From UBA4823 sp034436035 (GTDB lineage Bacteria > Chloroflexota > Anaerolineae > Anaerolineales > UBA4823), in assembly GCA_034436035.1 (NCBI GenBank), contig DAOTVW010000212.1, positions 1 through 34,052 of the forward strand: a stretch of 34,052 nt of DNA. The letters are read 5' to 3'. The position numbers and the translations under genes were made by a program. Below, piece after piece: positions 8,919 through 16,464 of the stretch. Each line of letters begins with the position of its first letter. Within the stretch, counting starts at the first letter, position 1. A model generated the notes under the pieces. The model made no database searches. It was given only the letters and a program-made list of their open reading frames with translations, and was not told the origin of the DNA.

Positions 8919-10978
8919 TGGCAGCTATTCTAGAAGTGGAAAATCTTTCGATTACCTATCATACCCGCGAAGCAAAATTATCTGCGGTGCGGGATGTCAA
9001 TTTTACCGTTGAGCAGGGCAAGATTGTGGGTTTAGTGGGTGAATCGGGTTGTGGTAAAAGCAGCATTGCCTTAGCTCTGATGCGGTTGTTACCACCAAAT
9101 GGGGTGGTTTCAACCGGAAAGATGATCTTTCAGGGGCAAGATTTGCTGAATTTAAAAGAAAGCGCAATGCGGGAAGTACGCGGTCACCAGATCTCGATGA
9201 TATTTCAAGATCCAATGACCAGCCTGAATCCAGTTTTCAGTGTTGAGCAGCAAATGGTAGATGCAATTCTGGCTCATGCTCCGCAAGATCAACGGCTCTC
9301 CCGTGCTGCTGCCCGGCAAAAAGCAATTGAAATGTTAGAACGGGTGGGAATACCGGATGCTAAAAATCGCATCCGCGATTATCCTCATCAATTCTCAGGG
9401 GGGATGCGGCAGCGGATTATGATTGCCTTAGCATTACAAGCCCGTCCGAAGTTATTAATCGCCGATGAACCAACTTCGGCGCTGGATGTGACACTTGAAG
9501 CACAAATCACCGAATTACTGCGCTCCTTAAGGGATGAATTTCAGACATCCATCCTCTATATCACTCATGATCTAGGCATTGTTGCCCAATTATGTGACGA
9601 AGTCATCGTTTTATATGCCGGAAATATCGTCGAGACGGGTGCGGTTTGGCATCTCTTCAAACAACCTTTGCATCCCTATACACAGGCTTTATTACGTTCT
9701 CATCCGACCTATGAAACGAACTCCCGCTTTCTAGCCACTATCCCTGGGCGAGTGCCTAGTTTATTGAACTTACCGGCGGGTTGTAAGTTTGCACCCCGTT
9801 GCTCATTTGCCCAGGAACGCTGCTTTGTCCAAGAACCAATCGCTGAAGAAATTGCAGGCCAAAAAGTGTGGTGTCATATCTATCAACCTGATTGGCAAGG
9901 TGCCAGGGAAAAATCCACAATTACCTTACCTGCCGATCAAGAAGCGGAAAAACCTTTTAATCGCTCAAGCTATTTAGACAAACAAGCGATTGTTCATGCG
10001 AATAAGGTTGAGGTGCACTTTCAAGAAAATCTTGGCTTGTTATCGAAATTACTTGGTCAAAAACCTTCTCCATTGAAAGCTGTACGTGGAATTGACATTA
10101 TGGTTTATCGCGGCGAAACCCTGGCTATGGTCGGTGAAAGCGGGTCGGGAAAGACAACGTTAGGCAGAACCATTTTGGGTTTAGAACAACCAACCTCTGG
10201 CGAAGTAGATATCGATGGCAAACCATTAACGAAAGTCAGCGCAAGCCAAAAACGTTCGATGCGAGCAAAGATGCAGATGATTTTTCAAGACCCAATTTCC
10301 AGCCTTAGCCCACGTAAAACAGTCACGGAATTATTGCTTGAGCCATTTCGCATCCATAAAATTGCCGTTGACCCGCATCGAAAGGTGACCGAATTATTGG
10401 AAATGGTTGGCTTATCCGCAGAACAGGCGGATAAGTATCCCCATCAACTTTCTGGTGGACAGGCGCGGCGGGTGGGCATTGCGCGTGCTTTAGCACTAAA
10501 CCCAGCCCTCTTAGTTGCTGACGAACCAACAGCCGGATTGGATGTTTCTGTTGCAGCGGGAATTTTGAATTTATTAAAAGAGTTACGAGAACAATTTGGA
10601 TTGACGTACATCTTGATTACCCATAACCTCAATGTGGTACGGTTTATTGCCGATCGGGTCGCGGTGATGTACTTAGGGCAGATTGTCGAAATTGGCAACA
10701 ACGACGATATCTTCTTTCAACCAAAACATCCTTATACAGAAGCGTTAATCTCCGCAATTGCCATTCCCGATCCAGAAATTCGGCGAAGGCGAAAACAAAT
10801 CATTCTCGAAGGGGAAATACCCGATCCGCGTCATCCACCGGCAGGTTGTTCGTTTCATCCCCGTTGCCGCTATTGCCAGCCGCGTTGTGAAGTTGAAACC
10901 CCTACGCTTCAGTCAATTGAGCAAAGCGAACATCGTAGCGCTTGTTTTTACCCTGACCTGGTCGGGCAAACGCCCTGA
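8918..10978 (+). CDS. Fused double ABC ATPase (DppD-DppF type) of the peptide importer
   Basis: A 686-residue protein carrying both importer ATPases in one chain. First half: Walker A GESGCGKSS at 41-49, signature FSGGMRQR near 159-166, Walker B LLIADEP at 179-185, switch His in ITHD. Second half: GESGSGKTT at 406-414, LSGGQARR at 511-518, LLVADEP at 531-537, ITHN. Each half ends in the oligopeptide-transporter C-terminal extension with four spaced cysteines (289, 295, 302, 319 and 644, 650, 657, 676), a motif known to bind an iron-sulfur cluster in DppD/OppD proteins. I chose the ATG at 8918 because it forms a TGATG overlap with the permease stop and gives the normal domain start; an open frame continues upstream to 8687 inside the permease gene but adds non-family sequence. 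Separate DppD and DppF proteins are the more usual arrangement. Confidence 0.95.
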   Translation: MAAILEVENLSITYHTREAKLSAVRDVNFTVEQGKIVGLVGESGCGKSSIALALMRLLPPNGVVSTGKMIFQGQDLLNLKESAMREVRGHQISMIFQDPMTSLNPVFSVEQQMVDAILAHAPQDQRLSRAAARQKAIEMLERVGIPDAKNRIRDYPHQFSGGMRQRIMIALALQARPKLLIADEPTSALDVTLEAQITELLRSLRDEFQTSILYITHDLGIVAQLCDEVIVLYAGNIVETGAVWHLFKQPLHPYTQALLRSHPTYETNSRFLATIPGRVPSLLNLPAGCKFAPRCSFAQERCFVQEPIAEEIAGQKVWCHIYQPDWQGAREKSTITLPADQEAEKPFNRSSYLDKQAIVHANKVEVHFQENLGLLSKLLGQKPSPLKAVRGIDIMVYRGETLAMVGESGSGKTTLGRTILGLEQPTSGEVDIDGKPLTKVSASQKRSMRAKMQMIFQDPISSLSPRKTVTELLLEPFRIHKIAVDPHRKVTELLEMVGLSAEQADKYPHQLSGGQARRVGIARALALNPALLVADEPTAGLDVSVAAGILNLLKELREQFGLTYILITHNLNVVRFIADRVAVMYLGQIVEIGNNDDIFFQPKHPYTEALISAIAIPDPEIRRRRKQIILEGEIPDPRHPPAGCSFHPRCRYCQPRCEVETPTLQSIEQSEHRSACFYPDLVGQTP

Positions 10979-11109
10979 ACTGCGTTAATATGCGATTTTC
11001 AATATAGTCAACCTGATTGGGGGAACATAAATCTATCTACCTACGTTATAAATAATAGTGAACAAGATTTCACAATAGATCAAATTACTCGAGATTAAGG
11101 AGAAGAGAT

Positions 11110-11844
11110 ATGAGAAGGACAATTTTTCAATTTATTCTGATTTTGATGGCAGGTGCGCTGCTATTGACTGCCTGCAGTTCAACACCTACGTACGCTCAAG
11201 CGACCAATACGGATGAGAAAAATCCCCGTACGCTCACGGTGACAGGTGTGGGCAAGGCTTATTTAACTCCGGATATTGCCTATATATCCATCGGTGTGCA
11301 CACGGAAGATAAGGAAGCCAGCAAAGCTGTGGCAGATAACAATGTCCGCTCACAAAAAGTCAGCGAAGCATTGAAGAAATTCAACATTGATGCAAAGGAC
11401 ATTCAAACCACCAATTTCAGTATTTATCCGCAACAACAAACCGATCAATCCGGTAAGGTGGTAGGGATATTATATGTGGTCGATAACACAGTTTATGTCA
11501 CCTTGCGGGATTTGAAACAAATCGGTCCGTTGTTGGATGCGGTGGTAAGCGCCGGAGCAAATACGATCAATGGGATATCCTTCGATGTTGCTGACCGTAC
11601 GAAAGCACTCTCCGAAGCAAGAGCAGCAGCTGTGAAAGATGCCCAGACGCAAGCAAACGAATTGGCAAAGGCAGCTGGCGTTACCCTTGGGCAGGTAATG
11701 AATATCTCCATTTATGGTTCCAGCCCGGTGCCATCTTATGTCGGGAAAGGCGGTGGTGCAATGGCGGCGCAAGTTGAAGCGCCTATTTCACCGGGCCAGA
11801 TGATTATTGAAGTAGATGTGAATATCGTCTATACCATCCAATAA
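11110..11844 (+). CDS. SIMPL-domain (DUF541) lipoprotein
   Basis: A 244-residue secreted lipoprotein. The signal peptide ends in the lipobox LTAC with Cys22 as the anchor. The rest is a SIMPL/DUF541 domain, recognisable from LTVTGVGKAYLTPDIAYISIGV at its start, the ISFDVADRTKALSEARAAAVKDA segment, and a conserved beta-strand end. Family members (YggE, BP26) sit in the periplasm or on the surface; their biochemical function is poorly known, with links to oxidative stress and to channel-like oligomers. The ATG at 11110 has AAGGAGAAG just upstream. It is a single-gene unit, bounded by about 130 bases without a gene and by a strong terminator at 11854-11889. Confidence 0.9.
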   Translation: MRRTIFQFILILMAGALLLTACSSTPTYAQATNTDEKNPRTLTVTGVGKAYLTPDIAYISIGVHTEDKEASKAVADNNVRSQKVSEALKKFNIDAKDIQTTNFSIYPQQQTDQSGKVVGILYVVDNTVYVTLRDLKQIGPLLDAVVSAGANTINGISFDVADRTKALSEARAAAVKDAQTQANELAKAAGVTLGQVMNISIYGSSPVPSYVGKGGGAMAAQVEAPISPGQMIIEVDVNIVYTIQ

Positions 11845-11853
11845 AACACTTTT

Positions 11854-11899
11854 CCTTGTTCCTCCCTATCCAACAGGGGAGGAACAAGGTCTTTTCTCT
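11854..11899 (+). terminator. Strong intrinsic terminator after the SIMPL gene
   Basis: A perfect 13-bp stem (11854-11866 with 11877-11889), a ten-base loop, and a T-rich tail TCTTTTCTCT. It ends the SIMPL transcript and separates it from the PH-domain gene. Confidence 0.92.
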
Positions 11900-11917
11900 A
11901 GCTTGAAATAACCTTTT

Positions 11918-11944
11918 CCTCCCCCTCATCGGTTTTGGGGGAGG
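11918..11944. repeat. C/G-rich hairpin, possible dispersed intergenic repeat unit
   Basis: An 8-bp perfect inverted repeat, CCTCCCCC and GGGGGAGG, around an 11-base loop, followed by ACTGGGTTAAGGGGG. It has no T-tract and lies just after a complete terminator, so it is not needed for termination. Its composition differs from the surroundings. Only one copy is seen in this window. Confidence 0.4.
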
Positions 11945-11959
11945 ACTGGGTTAAGGGGG

Positions 11960-11987
11960 TTGAATCACACCTCCAATATGGTAAGAT
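11960..11987 (+). promoter_or_regulatory. Promoter directly at the start of the PH-domain gene
   Basis: TTGAAT (11960-11965), a 16-base spacer and TAAGAT (11982-11987). The -10 hexamer ends only six bases before the ATG at 11994, so transcription should start at or next to the start codon. The gene has no Shine-Dalgarno sequence, consistent with a leaderless message. Confidence 0.5.
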
Positions 11988-11993
11988 AACAGT

Positions 11994-12959
11994 ATGGAAC
12001 AGAAATTGAGCTTTTCGCCAGCCAGGCGAGCTGGTCTGGTTTTTTTAGGGATCACTTTCTTTGTTTTTATTGTCGGGGGAGGGCTGAGTTTTTACATGAT
12101 GTTAAAATCACCAATTGGAGGTAGCTTCTTTATTTATCTTGTGCTTGGTTTACTTGCACTGCTCATTTCAGCTTGGATTGGCTATCGGTGGTTGGCATTG
12201 CGCGGCGCTTTTTATACACTAGAGCGGAACGGTATTCGTATCCATTGGGGATTACGGGTTGAGGAAATCCCTATGAACACCGTCCGCTGGGTGCGTTCCG
12301 TTCAAGAGGTGCAGCAAATTATTCGCCAACGGCTTCCTCTTCCTTTTGGTCAAATGCCAGGAGCGATTGTCGGTCAACGGCGTCTTTCTGATGGAAGCCT
12401 TTTGGATTATCTCGCTTCGGATACTCGGCACATGGTTTTAATTGCGACTGATGAAAGAGTATTGGTTATCTCACCCAGTAAACAACAAGAATTTATTTAT
12501 GCCATGCAACGGCTGATGGAATTGGGAAGCATGGCGCCCTGGAAACGTCGCTCTCAATATCCAACGATCATCATCACCCAAATCTGGCAAAATCGCTGGG
12601 CGCGCTGGCTATTGATCGCGGGCTTGATCCTCAGTTTGGGTTTACTGGCGTGGGTGAGTTTAATTATCCCAAACCTGCCTGAAATCTATTTGACTTTTTA
12701 TGCAGAAGAGCCATCACCCCCTACCTACCTGTTACTCTTGCCATTATTGAACGGATTCTTTTATATCCTGAATACCCTATTGGGATTATTCTTTTTTCGG
12801 CGCGGCGTGCAAATCGAGAGCCCAAGTACAACGACCGCAGTTGAAGGAAAGCCCAGGGGCGAGGTTTACAAAATTTATGCCTATTTGTTATGGGGAATCA
12901 GCCTGATTACCGGCATATTTTTCTATTTCGCGATTTCGTTCACTTCATATGTGGGATAA
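11994..12959 (+). CDS. Membrane protein with bacterial PH-like domain, function unknown
   Basis: A 321-residue membrane protein. Two N-terminal membrane segments (about 14-37 and 43-66) are followed by a soluble region about 70-180 that reads like a bacterial PH domain: FYTLERNGIRIHWGLRVEEIPMN resembles the core strands, and MVLIATDERVLVISPSKQQEF the last strands and helix. Three more hydrophobic segments follow (about 205-228, 245-268 and 297-318). I recognise the fold class but not a specific function; bacterial PH-domain membrane proteins are mostly uncharacterised. The last 11 bases overlap the next gene, which indicates co-translation with the DUF92 protein. Start chosen as the first ATG after the promoter. 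Confidence 0.75.
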   Translation: MEQKLSFSPARRAGLVFLGITFFVFIVGGGLSFYMMLKSPIGGSFFIYLVLGLLALLISAWIGYRWLALRGAFYTLERNGIRIHWGLRVEEIPMNTVRWVRSVQEVQQIIRQRLPLPFGQMPGAIVGQRRLSDGSLLDYLASDTRHMVLIATDERVLVISPSKQQEFIYAMQRLMELGSMAPWKRRSQYPTIIITQIWQNRWARWLLIAGLILSLGLLAWVSLIIPNLPEIYLTFYAEEPSPPTYLLLLPLLNGFFYILNTLLGLFFFRRGVQIESPSTTTAVEGKPRGEVYKIYAYLLWGISLITGIFFYFAISFTSYVG

Positions 12960-13752
12960 CATTTCAGCAGTTCAATTAGGTTACGGCGTTTTGTTTAGCC
13001 TTGTTATCAGTGGCACGGCATGGTGGATGAATGCATTAAAGTTCAGCGGGGCTTGGGCTGCTTTTGTACTAGGTACCCTTATATTTGGTATCGGTGGATG
13101 GAGTTGGAGTGCCGTTCTGTTAACATTTTTTATTACCTCCAGTATCCTTTCTCATTTATTTGGAGGAAAAAAGCAAAAAGTTGAAGCTCAAATCGAAAAA
13201 GGATCCCGCCGCGATTGGGCACAAGTTCTGGCGAATGGTGGTGTTGCCATGTTTTGTGTCCTGTTGAGAGGGTGGTTTCCCAATTCACCATTGCCTTTTC
13301 TTGCCGCCAGCGCCAGCCTGGCCGCCGCAAATGCAGACACCTGGGCAACAGAATTGGGTGTATTGTCCCCGAAACCTCCCCGCCTGATAACCACTGGTAA
13401 AATTGTAGACCGGGGTGTTTCCGGCGGGGTGAGTATACTTGGTTTATTAGCTGCGCTGGCAGGCTCTATTTTGATTGCAACCACTGGCTGGTTTTTTGAA
13501 AATAATCTGGCTTATTTCCTGATCGTGGCACTGAGCGGTTTCGGCGGGAGCTTGATTGATTCCCTTTTAGGAGCTAGTTTACAAGTGGTTTATTTTTGCC
13601 CGCACTGCGAGAAAGAAACCGAGAAACATCCCCTTCATTCTTGCGGGCAAAGGACGATGTACCAGCGGGGCTGGAAATGGCTAAACAATGACGTTGTCAA
13701 CCTCGCCTGCACGATGTTTGCGGCTATCTTTGCTCTAATACTTGCTTTATAA
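12949..13752 (+). CDS. DUF92 family integral membrane protein
   Basis: A 267-residue multi-spanning membrane protein of the DUF92/TMEM19 family. Signature segments are visible: ANADTWATELG (127-137), DRGVSGGVSILG (154-165), GGSLIDSLLGA (199-209) and NNDVVN (246-251). A small cysteine group C217-x2-C220 and C232 lies between the last membrane segments and could bind a metal. A plant member (VTE6) acts as a phytyl-phosphate kinase, so a CTP-dependent prenyl-phosphate kinase activity is an informed guess, not something the sequence proves. Its start lies inside the end of the upstream PH-domain gene with no ribosome site, so it is probably translated by re-initiation. Confidence 0.87.
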   Translation: MWDNISAVQLGYGVLFSLVISGTAWWMNALKFSGAWAAFVLGTLIFGIGGWSWSAVLLTFFITSSILSHLFGGKKQKVEAQIEKGSRRDWAQVLANGGVAMFCVLLRGWFPNSPLPFLAASASLAAANADTWATELGVLSPKPPRLITTGKIVDRGVSGGVSILGLLAALAGSILIATTGWFFENNLAYFLIVALSGFGGSLIDSLLGASLQVVYFCPHCEKETEKHPLHSCGQRTMYQRGWKWLNNDVVNLACTMFAAIFALILAL

Positions 13753-13807
13753 AAAGCACATCAAGCGGTCGAAAAGCAACTTTCGCCGAATCGGACAATC
13801 CACCTGG

Positions 13808-14614
13808 CTAAAAGAATTTCACCACCGTGCAAAGGATGAAAACCCCCACAATAAATGCCAGCCAAACATAATCGCTCCAGCGAACGGTGAGAACCTCGAT
13901 TTCAGTCGGCTTGATTGGTGCCCCAAAACCCTTCGTTTCCATGGCAATTTGAAAATCATTTGCCTTACGAAAGAGCAAGAGAATCAGGGGAGTGATGATG
14001 GGAATATAAGCTTTAAAGGCGCGTTGAAAGATATTCATGCGGTCAATATCAAAAGCACGGAGTTTCTGGGCTTCGACGATAGAACCCCACATCTCAAAAA
14101 TGAGCGACGTAAAGGATAGAGCACTGACGAACATAAAGGTTGCTGTATTCGGAATGCGCAATTTATCCATTGCCGTCATGATTTCTGAAGTCGAGGTTGT
14201 CATCACAAATAAGGGCAATGAAGAAGCAGCTGCCAGCACGCGAATACTGAGCACAATCCCAAACCAGACTCCTTCTTTCGTGATAATTCCTAAATCCGCC
14301 TCCCATAATCTTAAGTGCCCAATGGTAATCAATGGGGTGTGCCCAAAGCGATAAGTAAAACCCTGGATAATGATAAGAAAGAGAAAAGTACCTAACAAGA
14401 TTTTGAACAATGTCGCAAAACGGCGCAATTCAATCCGGGCGACAGTCCATAAAATCGCCGATAGACCCAACCAAATCAATAAAACCGGCATATCCGTTGG
14501 GCGAATAGGGTACATCACTAGAACCAGGGTTAGGGCAACGTAAGCCAATTTAACCAGGGGATGTAGGCGATGAATTGGTGTATCTAAATTGGTATAACGA
14601 AAAACAGGTTGCAT
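13808..14614 (-). CDS. ECF transporter T component (EcfT-like)
   Basis: The transmembrane coupling subunit (268 residues) of an energy-coupling-factor importer. It opens with the typical HRLHPLVKLAYVALTLVLV segment and has about five to six membrane helices. The two cytoplasmic coupling motifs, normally Ala-Arg-Gly, appear here as LRA in VEAQKLRAFD and TKG in METKGFGAP; both are variants. I prefer the ATG at 14614 because CGGAG lies upstream on the coding strand, though about 11 bases away. The alternative TTG at 14635 overlaps the ATPase stop (TTGA) and would add seven residues. It is the last gene of the minus-strand larA-ECF operon and converges on the DUF92 gene. Confidence 0.88.
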   Translation of the reverse strand: MQPVFRYTNLDTPIHRLHPLVKLAYVALTLVLVMYPIRPTDMPVLLIWLGLSAILWTVARIELRRFATLFKILLGTFLFLIIIQGFTYRFGHTPLITIGHLRLWEADLGIITKEGVWFGIVLSIRVLAAASSLPLFVMTTSTSEIMTAMDKLRIPNTATFMFVSALSFTSLIFEMWGSIVEAQKLRAFDIDRMNIFQRAFKAYIPIITPLILLLFRKANDFQIAMETKGFGAPIKPTEIEVLTVRWSDYVWLAFIVGVFILCTVVKFF

Positions 14615-14631
14615 AGTATGGTTTACTCCGC

Positions 14632-16395
14632 TCAAGAAAGAGGACTGAAATAATCGAAAAGCTGCTCGAGTGTCATGATCGTTGGTGGTATACCAATGGA
14701 ATCTAAATGCATTGCCAGCTGAGTTGCGAAAGGGGGTATGACAAAACTTTTCTTGAGCTCATCAATCTGTACAAATACCTCAGCAGTTGGACCATCAAGC
14801 AATACCCGACCAGCATGCAGGACAATCAACCGCTGCGCATAACGGGCGATCAAATCCACATCATGAGTGATCATGATGATAGTGCTTCCCTTCTCTTTAT
14901 GTAACTCCAGCGCTAGGTCGGCGAGTTGATACCGACCACGGTGATCCTGTGCGGTTGTGGGTTCATCCATGATTAACACCTCTGGGTTTAGAGCAATCGT
15001 GGCTGCCACTGCTAATTTACGCCGATCACCAAAGGATAATCGAAAGGGAAATAAATCCGCCTCGTCTTTTAAACCAACAAGATCGAGGGCTTCATCTATT
15101 AATTTCGGGATTTCATCATCAGGAATGCCTAAGTTCTGTAGTCCAAAGCGTACTTCATCACGGCAAGAAGAGGTAAACAATTGGTAGTCCGGATTCTGTA
15201 ACACCAAGCCAATACGGCGGGCAATTTCTCCCACCGATAAATTGTGAATACTCTGTCCTTTAAATAATACCTCACCTTTTTGAGGGCGCAAAAGACCCAC
15301 AAAAGATTTGACTAAGGTGCTCTTTCCGGAACCATTTTGCCCGATGATCCCGATAAATTCTCCTTGGCGAATAGTTAATTGGATATTTTGTAAGGCGGTT
15401 ACGGTCGGTGGACCGGGGAATTCGACGGTTAATCCACGTGCTTCTAAAATTGGCTCAGCGGGAGTGCTTAGCGATTGTGGATTCGGTTGCGCCTGCGTTA
15501 TGGATGGATTCACCTTTAATTTTCCATCCATAACCGCTTTCTGAATTTCGTTGGCTAATTCCGTAATCGTTAAACTGGTTTTAATAGGAGGTGGGAGGTT
15601 TTTGGAAGAATTCGGGAAGGAGAAAAATTTTATTTGCGCGCGGATCATCGCAGGGGTTTTAATCCCGGCTTTATCCAATTCCTCAACCTGTGAGAACACA
15701 TGTGCCGGTGTGCCTTGTAATACGGTTTGACCACGATCCAATACCAATACTTGATCTGCAAGGTGGAGGATCTCTTCCGTTTCATGCGTCGTCATGATGA
15801 TTGCCAGATCGCCTTTGTGTTTCAATTCTTCGATTGCTTCGCCCACTTCCCAACGTCCTAATGGATCGAGTTGAGAGGTGGGTTCATCGAGGATTAATAT
15901 TTTCGGTTTCATCGTCAACACCGCAGCTAATGCGGTGCGTTGTTTTTGCCCGCCCGACAAATCACGTGGATTGCGTTCTTCCAATCCGTTCATGCGGACA
16001 AGCTCGAGTGCTTCCTTGGTACGGCGAGCAATCTCCTCTCGTGCAATTCCTAAATTGGCAGGACCAAAAGCCAGTTCAGCTTTTATCGTGGGCATGAACA
16101 GCTGCACCTCTGGGTCTTGCATCAAAAGACCGCAGCGCTGGGCAGTGTTATACAATGGTTCATCCCAGGGATCAATGTCCCCGACTTGGACATCGCCGCG
16201 GCGCCTTCCCCCATAAATATGAGGGACAATCCCACTAATTAGGTAACATAAAGTGGACTTTCCTGCTCCATTCGCACCCAGAACAACGACAAATTCCCCT
16301 TTTTTGACGGTCAGATTCAGGTTACTGAGTGCAACAACATCTCCTTCATAAGTAAATGTAACATTTTGTAAATTGACGAGGTTATGGTTATCCAT
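14632..16395 (-). CDS. ECF transporter ATPase, two ABC domains fused (EcfA1-EcfA2 type)
   Basis: A 587-residue protein containing both ATPases of an ECF importer. Domain 1: Walker A GANGAGKS at 40-47, Q-loop LMQDPEVQLF, signature LSGGQ at 146-150, Walker B ILILDEP at 166-172, switch His in TTHE. Domain 2: GQNGSGKS at 352-359, Q-loop VLQNPDYQLF, Walker B LIMDEP at 474-479, switch His in ITHD. Its signature is changed from LSGGQ to LSFGD at 453-457, so one composite ATP site may be degenerate. A linker of about 70 residues joins the halves. Fused ATPases of this kind are known in group I ECF systems such as YkoD. No clear ribosome site precedes the ATG at 16395. The S component lies upstream and the T component downstream. 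Confidence 0.93.
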   Translation of the reverse strand: MDNHNLVNLQNVTFTYEGDVVALSNLNLTVKKGEFVVVLGANGAGKSTLCYLISGIVPHIYGGRRRGDVQVGDIDPWDEPLYNTAQRCGLLMQDPEVQLFMPTIKAELAFGPANLGIAREEIARRTKEALELVRMNGLEERNPRDLSGGQKQRTALAAVLTMKPKILILDEPTSQLDPLGRWEVGEAIEELKHKGDLAIIMTTHETEEILHLADQVLVLDRGQTVLQGTPAHVFSQVEELDKAGIKTPAMIRAQIKFFSFPNSSKNLPPPIKTSLTITELANEIQKAVMDGKLKVNPSITQAQPNPQSLSTPAEPILEARGLTVEFPGPPTVTALQNIQLTIRQGEFIGIIGQNGSGKSTLVKSFVGLLRPQKGEVLFKGQSIHNLSVGEIARRIGLVLQNPDYQLFTSSCRDEVRFGLQNLGIPDDEIPKLIDEALDLVGLKDEADLFPFRLSFGDRRKLAVAATIALNPEVLIMDEPTTAQDHRGRYQLADLALELHKEKGSTIIMITHDVDLIARYAQRLIVLHAGRVLLDGPTAEVFVQIDELKKSFVIPPFATQLAMHLDSIGIPPTIMTLEQLFDYFSPLS

Positions 16396-16464
16396 GTATA
16401 TTCAGTGACTATTATCTCGCAAGGTAAAAGATTTATGCCAGGGAGGGAAGGCATCCGTGACATA

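Noticed and set aside
13742..14119. Plus-strand frame of 125 codons opposite the EcfT gene
   Set aside because: It is antisense to a well-supported membrane protein gene, has no ribosome site, and its translation is low in recognisable structure.
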